Assembly: GCA_035552095.1 (NCBI GenBank)
Contig: DASZMA010000017.1
Location: 18,753 to 82,752, forward strand
From: Bog-473 sp035552095
GTDB lineage: Bacteria; Actinomycetota; Acidimicrobiia; Acidimicrobiales; RAAP-2
Length of the DNA: 64,000 nucleotides
Direction of reading: 5' to 3'
Each line of letters opens with the position of its first letter. Positions within the stretch are counted from its first letter, which is position 1. The notes beneath the pieces are model-generated. The model made no database searches. It was not told the origin of the DNA and saw nothing but the letters and a program-made list of their open reading frames with translations. The position numbers were made by a program, and so were the translations under genes. Positions 16,816-24,844 of this stretch are shown here, piece by piece.

Positions 16816-18075
16816 GTGACCTGGGCCCCCCCTCCCCGTACGCCCTGGACCGAGAAGCTGATCGCGTTGGGCCGCGGTCTGGGTGATGACGGCCGCTCCA
16901 TGATCTCGCTACGCCCCGACGACCTGCGCCAAGCGGCCCGGGACTGCACCGGGTTGGCCGACTTCGGCGACAGCTGGTGGGAGGAGCCCTTCACCCGGCT
17001 CTGCGCCTCGCTCGATGAGGAGGCCCGGCTCCACCTGCCCGGCCGCCTGCGCACCCGGGCCGAGTTGCAGCTGATCCTCCAAAATCGGCTCCGCCTGGTC
17101 GACGTGTGGCAGCGGGAGCCGGCCATCGGGGCCGAGCGGATCCACTCCCCCATCGTCGTCACCGGCCTGGGGCGCTCGGGCACCACCCTCCTCCACGAGC
17201 TGCTGGCCTGTGACCCCGACAACCGCCCGCCGCTGCTGTGGGAACTCCTCCACAGCGTCCCGGCCGACCGGCTGGGTGAGGGGTACGCGGCGTGGGCCGC
17301 GGCCACCGCCCAACTCTGCGACGACGAGATCACCCTCATGGATGCGATGGTCCCGGCCTTCACGGCCATGCACGAGAACGGCGGCCATCTGCCCACCGAG
17401 TGCATCTTCGCCTTCGCCCACCAGTTCTCGAGCGACATCTACACCGGCCTCTACAACGTGGGCCAGTACACCATCTGGCGGAGCGGGCAGGACCAGGCCC
17501 CCATTTACGACTGGCACCGGCGCATGCTCCAGACCCTGCAGTGGCTCCGGCCCACCCCGACCACCCGCTGGGTGGTCAAGGCGCCGTCGCACCTCTCGGC
17601 CCTGCCGCTGGTGTTCGCCACCTACCCCGACGCCAAGGTCGTCATCACCCACCGCGACCCCCTGCGGGTGGTGGGCTCGCTGGCCGACCTGATGGCGACC
17701 CTGCACCACATGCACTCGGACCACGTCGACCACGGCGTGCTGGTCGAGTTCATGGCGATGGGGCTGGAGATGCAGATGGACGAGGTCACGGCCGAGCGGG
17801 ACTCGGGGGCGCTGCCGGCCGGCCAGATCAGCGACGTCCTCTACCGGGACCTGGTCGCCGACCCCATCGCCACGGTCGAGGCGCTCTACGCCGGCTGGGA
17901 CCTCCCGCTCACCGACCTCTTCCGGGCCAACCTGGCCGCCTACCTCGACGCCCGCCACACCGACCGGGGCCCCCGCCACGACTACTCCTTCGCCGACACC
18001 GGCCTCGACCTGCCCACCCACCGGGCCCAGGTCGCCGCCTACCAGGCCCGCTTCGGCATCCCCTCCGAGGTGTGA
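16816..18075 (+). CDS. Sulfotransferase family protein (PAPS-dependent), copy 1
   Basis: A 419-residue cytosolic sulfotransferase that would move sulfate from PAPS to an acceptor hydroxyl. The 5'-phosphosulfate loop is VVTGLGRSGTTLLHELL (about residues 115-131). The 3'-phosphate region WVVKAPSHLSALPLVFATYPDAKVV includes the downstream HRDP. The C-terminus has the DYSFADTG-type end common to the actinobacterial Sulfotransfer_3 group. I use the GTG at 16816; the frame is open upstream to 16696 but that part overlaps the divergent HD gene. The DUF1214 gene is convergent 6 bp downstream, a pairing repeated at 59-61 kb. The acceptor is unknown. Confidence 0.88.
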   Translation: MTWAPPPRTPWTEKLIALGRGLGDDGRSMISLRPDDLRQAARDCTGLADFGDSWWEEPFTRLCASLDEEARLHLPGRLRTRAELQLILQNRLRLVDVWQREPAIGAERIHSPIVVTGLGRSGTTLLHELLACDPDNRPPLLWELLHSVPADRLGEGYAAWAAATAQLCDDEITLMDAMVPAFTAMHENGGHLPTECIFAFAHQFSSDIYTGLYNVGQYTIWRSGQDQAPIYDWHRRMLQTLQWLRPTPTTRWVVKAPSHLSALPLVFATYPDAKVVITHRDPLRVVGSLADLMATLHHMHSDHVDHGVLVEFMAMGLEMQMDEVTAERDSGALPAGQISDVLYRDLVADPIATVEALYAGWDLPLTDLFRANLAAYLDARHTDRGPRHDYSFADTGLDLPTHRAQVAAYQARFGIPSEV

Positions 18076-18081
18076 GGCAGG

Positions 18082-19221
18082 TCAGTTGGTCAAGTCCGCC
18101 ACCGAAACCAGGCGGGCACTCGGATGCGGAGGGGCGTCAGCCAGGACCCAGCGCACCAGCATGTAGCCCTCCAGGCGGCCGCCGGTGTCGAGCCAGTTGG
18201 CGACGCCCGGGCCGGGGTCGGTCGGCGCGATGACCAGTTGCCACGAGCCGTCGGGCGAGCGCTGCGCCGTGCGGTTGTTCAGCGCTGTCGTGGTGTAGCG
18301 GTAGTCGTAGCTCTCCATCCAGGGCGAGGTCAGGGTCAGGCCCCAGTAGAGGAAGGGTTGGTCGGGCTCGTGCACGGTCACCACCAGCGCCTGGCCGGGC
18401 TCGAGGGCGAAGCGACCGCCGTGGTAGGTCATCTCGGCGTTGGAGTGCGTCCGCACCTCGTCCTCCTGGGCGGCCACATGGGCCGACCCGGCGGTGCCGC
18501 CGAAGGTGTTCATGTTGGTCCCGGCGTCATGCCACATCTGCACCGCCGTCTGCCCCACGAACCCGAGGAACATGGCGGCGAACTCGAGCTTGCCGGCCAA
18601 CTCGTCGGAGGAGAGCACGGGGGGCGGGATCTCAGCCTGCCCGACCAGCTCCATGCGCAGACGGGAGAGGGCGTCGGGCGTGCGCTCGAAGTGGGTCTCC
18701 CGGATGGCCAGCTGGGCGGTGCCGGGCTCGAGCACCACGGCGTTGCGGGGCGGCGGCGACGGCATGGCGGCGGCCGGGGCGATCAGGATGTCGACCTCGC
18801 CGTTCGGCCCCAGCTCGAACTCGTCGATGTGGCATTGCGTCTGCGTCCCCGTCCGCCCTCCCACCTCGCCCTGGCCGAACGGCGTGCCGAAGGTCATGCC
18901 CAGATAGGCGCACCCGCCCCGCAGTCCCCGGAGGCGGTAGGACCGGGTGTCGTCGAGGACGCAGAAGAGGTAGTGCACGTCGGGGTTGTCGACCAAGAGC
19001 TTCCGGTACTCATCCTGGAGGGTGAACAGCACCGGATGGAGCGGGTCCGACTTCTCGACCAGCCACTCCAGCGCCAGCGTGGAGAGCCGGGTCACCCAGC
19101 GGTACCCCTCGGCCTGGTCGACGTCGCTGCGGGGCACGCCCTGGGCCTGGCGCATGGTCTCCAGCGCCGCCCGCTGGGCGTCGGTCCAGGCATCGAAAGC
19201 CGTATCGAGTCGCTCGCTCAT
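18082..19221 (-). CDS. DUF1214 domain protein, copy 1
   Basis: A 379-residue protein with no signal peptide. The C-terminal part carries the DUF1214 pattern: YDYRYTTTALNNR, then RSPDGSWQLVIAPTDPG, NWLDTGG and a closing RWVLADAPP. The N-terminal half contains a segment DPLHPVLFTLQDEYRKLLVDNPDVHYLF that matches the N-terminal region of its relatives. The biochemical role of DUF1214 proteins is not established. This protein lies tail to tail with a sulfotransferase, and its paralogue at 59109-60176 is in an operon with another one, so a shared pathway is likely. Start is ATG at 19221. Confidence 0.8.
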   Translation of the reverse strand: MSERLDTAFDAWTDAQRAALETMRQAQGVPRSDVDQAEGYRWVTRLSTLALEWLVEKSDPLHPVLFTLQDEYRKLLVDNPDVHYLFCVLDDTRSYRLRGLRGGCAYLGMTFGTPFGQGEVGGRTGTQTQCHIDEFELGPNGEVDILIAPAAAMPSPPPRNAVVLEPGTAQLAIRETHFERTPDALSRLRMELVGQAEIPPPVLSSDELAGKLEFAAMFLGFVGQTAVQMWHDAGTNMNTFGGTAGSAHVAAQEDEVRTHSNAEMTYHGGRFALEPGQALVVTVHEPDQPFLYWGLTLTSPWMESYDYRYTTTALNNRTAQRSPDGSWQLVIAPTDPGPGVANWLDTGGRLEGYMLVRWVLADAPPHPSARLVSVADLTN

Positions 19222-19244
19222 GCCCTGACGGTACCGTTAGCCCG

Positions 19245-20207
19245 GTGCCCCTTGTCGATCACTTTTTGGCCGAGCCTCTGGCCCACCTACCGGCGCGGCG
19301 GCCCACGACCGTCCGCCGGACCAGCCACGTCGACATGGTGCGGCGTTCCGATGGCACCCTCGAGTTGCTGGGCGAGGCGCACCAATCGGGTGTCGCTGCG
19401 TCGTGCCGGGCCCTGGTGGGCCTGGACCGGACGCTGACCTCGCTCAGCCTTGACCCGGACCAGGACGACCGGTTCGACCAGTTGATCGGCCGGGTGGTCG
19501 GGCGCGGCTTCCGGGCCGCCGTCGACGAGGTGAGCGAGCCGGGGACGCTGGCGTCGGTCCTCCTCTCCGAGCTTCCCGTGGCCGCCCTGCTCTCGGGCTA
19601 CGCCTCCTTGTATACGGGTGAGTTCCCCGATCGCATCCCCGACGCCATGCTGGCCGGCTTCCCGGTCGACATCTGCGCCGGGTGGGCGGCGCCGGCCTCC
19701 TTCATGGTGCAGATCCGGACCGAGCGGGTCATGCCCACCCCCGCGGGGCCGCTCGCCCCGGTGCTGGAGGCGGGCGAGTGGCACCCCATGCCCACGCTGG
19801 CGGTCGGCTCCATGCGGCGCCAGCGCCTGATTGAGCGCTCCGGCCCCGACGTGTGGGCCATGTTCCGAGATACCCATGCCCGCCCCGACGGCCAGGTGGC
19901 CGTCCTGCACGAGTACACGCTCACCGCCACCCTGGCCGACGCTCCGGCTGGTCCGGGCGGGGGTGAGGGCGGGGGCTCCGTGGTGGTCAGCTGCCAGGCC
20001 ATACCCCGGGTGCTGCCCTGGGCCGAGTGCCCCGGCGCCTCGGCCAGCGCGGCCCGGCTGGTGGGCCGGCGGGTGTCCGAGCTGCGGGCGATGGTCAAGG
20101 AGGAGATGGTGGGCACCTCGACCTGCACCCACCTCAACGACCTGCTCTCCTCGCTGGCCCAGGCCGACCGGCTGGTCGAGTCGCCTCGTCCCGGACGCAC
20201 CCGGTAG
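19245..20207 (+). CDS. DUF2889-like protein of unknown function
   Basis: A 320-residue protein starting with GTG, 23 bp from the divergent DUF1214 start. It has RRTSHVDMVRRSDGTLELLGEA near the N-terminus and CTHLNDLLSSLAQADRL at the C-terminus, a pattern I associate with DUF2889 (a family with R-x-D-G, then a Cys-Thr-His-Leu near the end). No catalytic residues can be assigned. There is a Gly-rich loop (about 228-238). It ends 31 bp before the acyl-CoA dehydrogenase operon and could be its first gene; in other actinobacteria I recall similar proteins near lipid-metabolism genes, but this is weak. Confidence 0.65.
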   Translation: MPLVDHFLAEPLAHLPARRPTTVRRTSHVDMVRRSDGTLELLGEAHQSGVAASCRALVGLDRTLTSLSLDPDQDDRFDQLIGRVVGRGFRAAVDEVSEPGTLASVLLSELPVAALLSGYASLYTGEFPDRIPDAMLAGFPVDICAGWAAPASFMVQIRTERVMPTPAGPLAPVLEAGEWHPMPTLAVGSMRRQRLIERSGPDVWAMFRDTHARPDGQVAVLHEYTLTATLADAPAGPGGGEGGGSVVVSCQAIPRVLPWAECPGASASAARLVGRRVSELRAMVKEEMVGTSTCTHLNDLLSSLAQADRLVESPRPGRTR

Positions 20208-20238
20208 TTTCACAGCGCACTAGGGAGGACAGAGACCG

Positions 20239-21573
20239 ATGACCGACACAATGACCGACGAGCTCCTGAGCGACCTGCGGGTCTGGCTCAAGGAGAACTG
20301 GGACGCCGACCTGACCGTCGGCCAATGGTGGGAGCGCCTCGGCCTGGCCGGCTGGTCCGCCCCCGGGCTGCCCGAGAACGCCTACGGCAAGAGCATGGCC
20401 CGGACCGACACGGTGCTGGTGGCCAACGAGATCGCCAGCTTCGGCGCCCTGGGCGCCCCGGCCGGCCTCGGCCTCCTCCTGGCCGCGCCCACCATCGCCA
20501 CCCACGGCACCCAGGAGCAGATCGACCTCTACGTGCGGGACATCGTGACCGGCCAGAAGGCGTGGTGCCAGCTGTTCAGCGAGCCCCAGGCCGGCTCCGA
20601 CCTGGCCGGCCTGCAGACCCGGGCCATCAAGGACGGCGACGAGTGGATCATCAACGGGCAGAAGGTCTGGACCTCGGGTGGGCAGTACGCCGACCTGGGC
20701 ATGTTGCTGGCCCGGACCGATCCCGAGGTGCCCAAGCACCAGGGCATCTCCTACTTCGCCTTCGACATGCACCAGGACGGGGTCGACGTGCGCCCGCTCA
20801 AGGAGATGACCGGGCACGCCCTCTTCAACGAGGTCTTCCTGACCGACGCCCGGGTGGCGGACTCGGCCCTCATCGGCGGCCTCAACAACGGGTGGGCCGC
20901 TGCCAACACCACGCTCATGAACGAGCGGGCCGGCCTCGGCTCCGGTGGCGGCAACGCGGCCGGCGGTGGCCTGGCCCAGCCGGGCACCGTGCTCGGCGCC
21001 CTGGGCAAGCGGGTGGGCGACATCGTGGCCCCCCCGGACAAGAACGGGAAGAGCAAGCGGAGCGGGGGCGGGGGCGGGGGTGCGTTGACGGCCATGCGGG
21101 GCGGGGCCGGCATGCTCATCGCCCTAGCCCAGTCCAAGGGGGTCAACCAGGATGCCGGCGTGCGCCAGGACCTGGCCCGCCTCTACACCATGGGTGAGCT
21201 GGGACGCTTCAACGGCCTCCGGGTCAAGGCGGTCAAGGAGGCGGGCGGCGACATCCCGGGCATGCCCAACGTGGCCAAGCTCTCCATGAGCCAGATCGTG
21301 CGGCTGACCCGCGACCTGGGGCTGCGGATCAGCGGGCCGTCGGGCATGCTGCACGCCTACGACGCCGACGACAAGGCCAGCCTGGTCCAGGCCACCGGTG
21401 ACCCCTTTGCCGGCGGCGTCACCGAGATGGCCCTCTTCGCCCAGGCCCCGCCCATTTACGGCGGCACCGACCAGGTGCAGCGCAACATCATTGGCGAGCG
21501 CGTGCTCGGGCTGCCCAAGGAGCCCAACAACGATCGGGTGACGCCCTTCTCCGAGCTGCCCAAGAACGCCTGA
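20239..21573 (+). CDS. Acyl-CoA dehydrogenase family flavoprotein
   Basis: First clear gene of the catabolic operon. It would oxidise an acyl-CoA thioester to the enoyl-CoA using FAD. Motifs are WCQLFSEPQAGSDLAGLQTRA and INGQKVWTSGG of the middle domain and the C-terminal IYGGTDQVQRNIIGERVLGLP. Between the middle and C-terminal domains there is an extra Gly-rich region of roughly 70 residues (about 235-300, SGGGNAAGGG, then RSGGGGGGALTAMRGG) that is not in standard members. Ribosome site AGGGAGGA lies upstream of the ATG. The substrate is not readable; the operon context suggests a fatty or steroid side-chain acid. Confidence 0.92.
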   Translation: MTDTMTDELLSDLRVWLKENWDADLTVGQWWERLGLAGWSAPGLPENAYGKSMARTDTVLVANEIASFGALGAPAGLGLLLAAPTIATHGTQEQIDLYVRDIVTGQKAWCQLFSEPQAGSDLAGLQTRAIKDGDEWIINGQKVWTSGGQYADLGMLLARTDPEVPKHQGISYFAFDMHQDGVDVRPLKEMTGHALFNEVFLTDARVADSALIGGLNNGWAAANTTLMNERAGLGSGGGNAAGGGLAQPGTVLGALGKRVGDIVAPPDKNGKSKRSGGGGGGALTAMRGGAGMLIALAQSKGVNQDAGVRQDLARLYTMGELGRFNGLRVKAVKEAGGDIPGMPNVAKLSMSQIVRLTRDLGLRISGPSGMLHAYDADDKASLVQATGDPFAGGVTEMALFAQAPPIYGGTDQVQRNIIGERVLGLPKEPNNDRVTPFSELPKNA

Positions 21574-21594
21574 TCTGTTCTGATCAGGACAGAT
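21573..21594. promoter_or_regulatory. 22-bp near-perfect palindrome between acyl-CoA dehydrogenase and thiolase genes
   Basis: ATCTGTTCTGA joins TCAGGACAGAT: two 11-base arms with a single mismatched pair and no spacer. It begins on the last base of the dehydrogenase stop codon and ends 13 bp before the thiolase ATG. Size and symmetry fit a dimeric TetR- or GntR-type operator controlling an internal promoter. It could also form an RNA hairpin that modulates read-through. Confidence 0.6.
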
Positions 21595-21607
21595 TGGTGG
21601 GGACCTG

Positions 21608-22783
21608 ATGGCGCCGCGAGTTGACCGGACGTTGCGGGGGGCGGCCGCCCTGGTCGGGGTGGCCGACGACGTCTCCCCCACCGGTGAGCTGTCGCGCACC
21701 GGACGCGAGCTCGAGGTGGCCATGGTCCTGGCCGCCTTGGACGACGCCGGCCTGACCCTGGCCGACGTGGACGGGGTATGCCACGCCGAGTCGTCCATGG
21801 GATTCGCCGAGTACCTGGGGGTGCACCCGACCTTCACCGACTCCACCATGACCGGCGGCTCCAGCTTCGAGGTCCACCTGGAGCACGCCGCCTCGGCCAT
21901 CGCGGCCGGGGTCTGTGACGTGGTGGTCAGCGTCTACGCCGCCACGCCCCGCAGCGACCGGACCCAGAAGCGACGGGTGGAGCGCCGCTTCCCGGCGGGG
22001 CCCAACCCCATGGCCGAGTGGGAGTGGCCTTACGGGCTGCGCATGCCCATGGGTCCCTACGCCCTGGCCGCCTCCCGCCACATGTACGAGTTCGGCACCA
22101 CCTCCGAGCAGCTGGCCCAGATCGCCGTGAGCACCCGGGAGTGGGCGGCGCTGAACGCGCGGGCCCGTTACCAGACCCCGCTGACCATTGAGGACGTGCT
22201 GGCCTCGCCGATGCAGACCAGCCCGCTGCACCTGCTCGACTGCTGCCTGATCACCGACGGCGCGGGCGCCTTCGTCATGACCAGTGCCGAGCGGGCCCGC
22301 TCGCTGCGCCAGCCGCCCATTTATGTGCTCGGGGCCTCCACCTGCCACGACCACATGATGATCACCCAGATGCCCGACCTGACCACCACCCCGGGGGCGG
22401 TCTCGGGGGCCCGGGCCTTCGCCATGGCCGGCCTGGCGCCCTCCGACGTCGACGTGCTCATGGGCTACGACAGCTTCACCATCACGGCGCTGCTGCACCT
22501 GGAGGACCTGGGCTTCTGCGCCAAGGGCGAGGGCGGCCCGTTCGCCGCCGACGGCAAGCTCGGCCCGGGCGGCTCGCTGCCGATGAACACCAACGGCGGC
22601 GGGCTCTCCTTCACCCACCCGGGCATGTACGGCATGTTCCTCATCACCGAGGCGGTGCGCCAGCTGCGCGGCCAGGGCGAGGCCCGCCAGGTGCCCGGGG
22701 CCCAGGTGGCGGTGGCCCACGGCTCGGGCATGGTGCTCTCCTGCATGTCGACCGCCGTCCTGGGCACCGAGGCCACGCTCTGA
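21608..22783 (+). CDS. Thiolase-fold protein lacking the nucleophilic Cys (Ltp2-like, probable aldolase subunit)
   Basis: A 391-residue SCP2-thiolase-like protein. Where true thiolases carry the nucleophilic Cys, this one reads TMTGGSSFEVHLEHAASAI; the HDxF motif is replaced by YDSFTI, and NTNGGGLSFTHPG and VAVAHGSGM follow. This set is typical of lipid-transfer-protein thiolases such as Ltp2, which pair with a DUF35 protein and act as retro-aldolases on steroid side-chain CoA esters, not as thiolases. A DUF35 gene follows directly with a 1-bp overlap (TGATG), supporting a complex. Substrate is inferred from family only. Confidence 0.82.
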   Translation: MAPRVDRTLRGAAALVGVADDVSPTGELSRTGRELEVAMVLAALDDAGLTLADVDGVCHAESSMGFAEYLGVHPTFTDSTMTGGSSFEVHLEHAASAIAAGVCDVVVSVYAATPRSDRTQKRRVERRFPAGPNPMAEWEWPYGLRMPMGPYALAASRHMYEFGTTSEQLAQIAVSTREWAALNARARYQTPLTIEDVLASPMQTSPLHLLDCCLITDGAGAFVMTSAERARSLRQPPIYVLGASTCHDHMMITQMPDLTTTPGAVSGARAFAMAGLAPSDVDVLMGYDSFTITALLHLEDLGFCAKGEGGPFAADGKLGPGGSLPMNTNGGGLSFTHPGMYGMFLITEAVRQLRGQGEARQVPGAQVAVAHGSGMVLSCMSTAVLGTEATL

Positions 22784-23247
22784 TGGCCGGCCCGACCGAC
22801 CCCACCACGCCGGAGCAGCCAGCGCCGGAGAAGCTCCGCATGATGGAGCCGCCCGTCGGTGCCGACAGCGGGCCGTTCTGGGACGCCACCCGGGAGGGCC
22901 GGCTGCTGGTGCAGTGGTGCACCGAGTGCGACCGGGGCATCTTCTACCCGCGCTCCTTCTGCCCCATCTGCGGCAGTGGCCGGGGCAGCCTGGAATGGCG
23001 CACGGCCAGCGGGCGGGCCACCGTCCACGCCGCCACGGTCGAGCACAAACCCGCCGGCTTCTCCCACGGCGAGCCCTACGTGGTGGCCCTGGTCGAGCTG
23101 GAGGAGGGCGTGCGCATGATGACCAACGTGATCGGCTGTCCGCCCGACGAGGTCAAGGTGGGCCAGGCCGTCACGCTGACCTGGGAACGGCTGTCCGACG
23201 GGCGCCAACTGCCCCAGTTCACGCCGACCGGCGGGCCGGGAACCTGA
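22783..23247 (+). CDS. DUF35 / OB-fold acyl-CoA-associated protein with zinc ribbon
   Basis: A 154-residue protein. The N-terminal part has a rubredoxin-like zinc ribbon, CTEC and CPIC, followed by an OB-fold (GRATVHAATVEHKP, then PYVVALVELEEGVRMMTNV). DUF35 proteins bind CoA thioesters and form complexes with thiolase-fold partners such as Ltp2 and with hydratases. The ATG overlaps the last base of the thiolase stop, so the two are probably translated together at a fixed ratio. A second such pair is at 42967-44583. Confidence 0.88.
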   Translation: MAGPTDPTTPEQPAPEKLRMMEPPVGADSGPFWDATREGRLLVQWCTECDRGIFYPRSFCPICGSGRGSLEWRTASGRATVHAATVEHKPAGFSHGEPYVVALVELEEGVRMMTNVIGCPPDEVKVGQAVTLTWERLSDGRQLPQFTPTGGPGT

Positions 23248-23261
23248 AGGAGGGGGCAACG

Positions 23262-24833
23262 ATGAGTGATGGGGGGGACAGAGGGGAGGCGGCGGCCAGC
23301 GGCATGCTGGCGTCGTGGTGGGCGGCCCAGGGGCCCGATCGCCCGGCGCTCTATACCGCCTTCGGGGACCGCACCTTCGGCGAGCTCAACGCCAACATCA
23401 ACCAGCTGGTCCGGGCGCTGCGCCGGCGCGGATTGGCGGCCGGGGACAGCGTGGCGCTGATGTGCACCAACCGGCCCGAATTCTTAGAGGTGCTGTGGGC
23501 GACCCAGCGGGCGGGGTTACGCCTGACGCCGATCAACTGGCACCTGACCGGTGAGGAAGCGGCCTACATCGTGCGCAATTGCGAGGCCAAGGCGCTCGTC
23601 GGGGCGGCGGCGCTCGGGGACAAGCTGGTCGGGGCGACCGGCGATGGCAGGGAGATGGTGCGGCTGGCCGTGGGCGGCGAAGTGCCGGGTTTCGAGCGGT
23701 ACGAGGAGGTGGTCGCCGCCGAGGAGGGGTCGGACATAAGCGACCCGGTGCTGGGCACCCAGATGCTCTACACCTCGGGGACGACCGGGCGGCCCAAAGG
23801 CGTGCACCGCGAGGGGGCGGCGCCCAGCGCGCTGGCCGCCCTCAACTTCTGCGGCTACGACGAGGACTGGCCCCGCAGCGTCGATGCGCACCTGTGCACC
23901 GGGCCGCTCTACCATGCCGCGCCGCTGGCCTTCTCGGTCGCCATTCCCATGATCTACGGCGTGCCCATCGTCGTGATGGAGCAGTGGGAGCCGGCCGAGA
24001 CGCTGCGGCTGGTCGAGGCGCACGGCATCACCCACACCCACATGGTGCCGACCATGTTCCACCGGCTACTGGCCCTGCCCGATCGATCCAAGTACGACCT
24101 GACGTCGTTGCGCTACATCCTGCACGGGGCCGCGCCGTGCCCGGTCAACGTCAAGGCCCGGCTGATCGAGTGGGTGGGGCCGATCGTGACCGAGTACTAC
24201 GCCGCCACCGAGGGGTTAGGCACGCTGGTCGACTCAGCCACCTGGCTGGCCCATCCGGGCACGGTGGGGCGGCCCATGGTGGCCGGCCTGGTCAAGATCG
24301 GCGATGACGACGGCGCCGAGGTGGCGGCCGGCGAGGTGGGGTTGGTGTGGCTGCGGGCGCCGGCCGAGACCAAGTTCGAGTACTTCGGGGATCGTGAGAA
24401 GACCGCCGGCGCCTTCCGGGGCGAGTACTTCACCCTGGGCGACATGGGCTACATGGACGACGACGGGTATCTGTTCCTGACCGACCGCACGGCCAACCTG
24501 ATCATCTCGGGCGGGGTCAACATCTACCCGGCCGAGGTCGACGCCGTGCTGCTCGAGCACCCGGCCGTGGCGGACGTGGCCACCATCGGGGTGCCCGACG
24601 AGGAGTGGGGCGAGCAGGTGCTGGCCGTGGTGCAGCTGGCCGAGGGGGTGGCGGGCAGCGCTGAGCTGGCCGAGGAGCTGCGTGAGTTCTGCCGGGCCCA
24701 CCTGGCCCACTTCAAGTGCCCGCGCCGGGTTGACTTCACCGAGCAGCTGCCGCGCGAGGATACGGGGAAGATCTTCAAGCGGAAGCTGCGCGATCAGTAT
24801 CGAGCAGCGGCCGAACAATCCGCCAAACAATAA
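23262..24833 (+). CDS. Acyl-CoA synthetase (AMP-forming)
   Basis: A 523-residue AMP-binding enzyme that activates a carboxylic acid to its CoA thioester with ATP. The P-loop-like signature is MLYTSGTTGRPKGV (about residue 168), followed by YYAATEGLG and, in the C-terminal domain, YLFLTDRTANLIISGGVNIYPAEVD and the catalytic Lys in DTGKIFKRKLRD. The frame is open upstream to 22914, but the ATG at 23262 has the strong ribosome site AAGGAGGGGG 7 bp away and fits the family N-terminus. It follows the DUF35 gene by 14 bp. The likely substrate is a medium, long or steroid-derived acid. Confidence 0.92.
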   Translation: MSDGGDRGEAAASGMLASWWAAQGPDRPALYTAFGDRTFGELNANINQLVRALRRRGLAAGDSVALMCTNRPEFLEVLWATQRAGLRLTPINWHLTGEEAAYIVRNCEAKALVGAAALGDKLVGATGDGREMVRLAVGGEVPGFERYEEVVAAEEGSDISDPVLGTQMLYTSGTTGRPKGVHREGAAPSALAALNFCGYDEDWPRSVDAHLCTGPLYHAAPLAFSVAIPMIYGVPIVVMEQWEPAETLRLVEAHGITHTHMVPTMFHRLLALPDRSKYDLTSLRYILHGAAPCPVNVKARLIEWVGPIVTEYYAATEGLGTLVDSATWLAHPGTVGRPMVAGLVKIGDDDGAEVAAGEVGLVWLRAPAETKFEYFGDREKTAGAFRGEYFTLGDMGYMDDDGYLFLTDRTANLIISGGVNIYPAEVDAVLLEHPAVADVATIGVPDEEWGEQVLAVVQLAEGVAGSAELAEELREFCRAHLAHFKCPRRVDFTEQLPREDTGKIFKRKLRDQYRAAAEQSAKQ

Positions 24834-24844
24834 GGAGAGAGCAC

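Noticed and set aside
22914..23261. Upstream extension of the acyl-CoA synthetase frame by 116 codons
   Set aside because: It overlaps the DUF35 gene out of frame, and the ATG at 23262 has a strong ribosome site and matches the family N-terminus.
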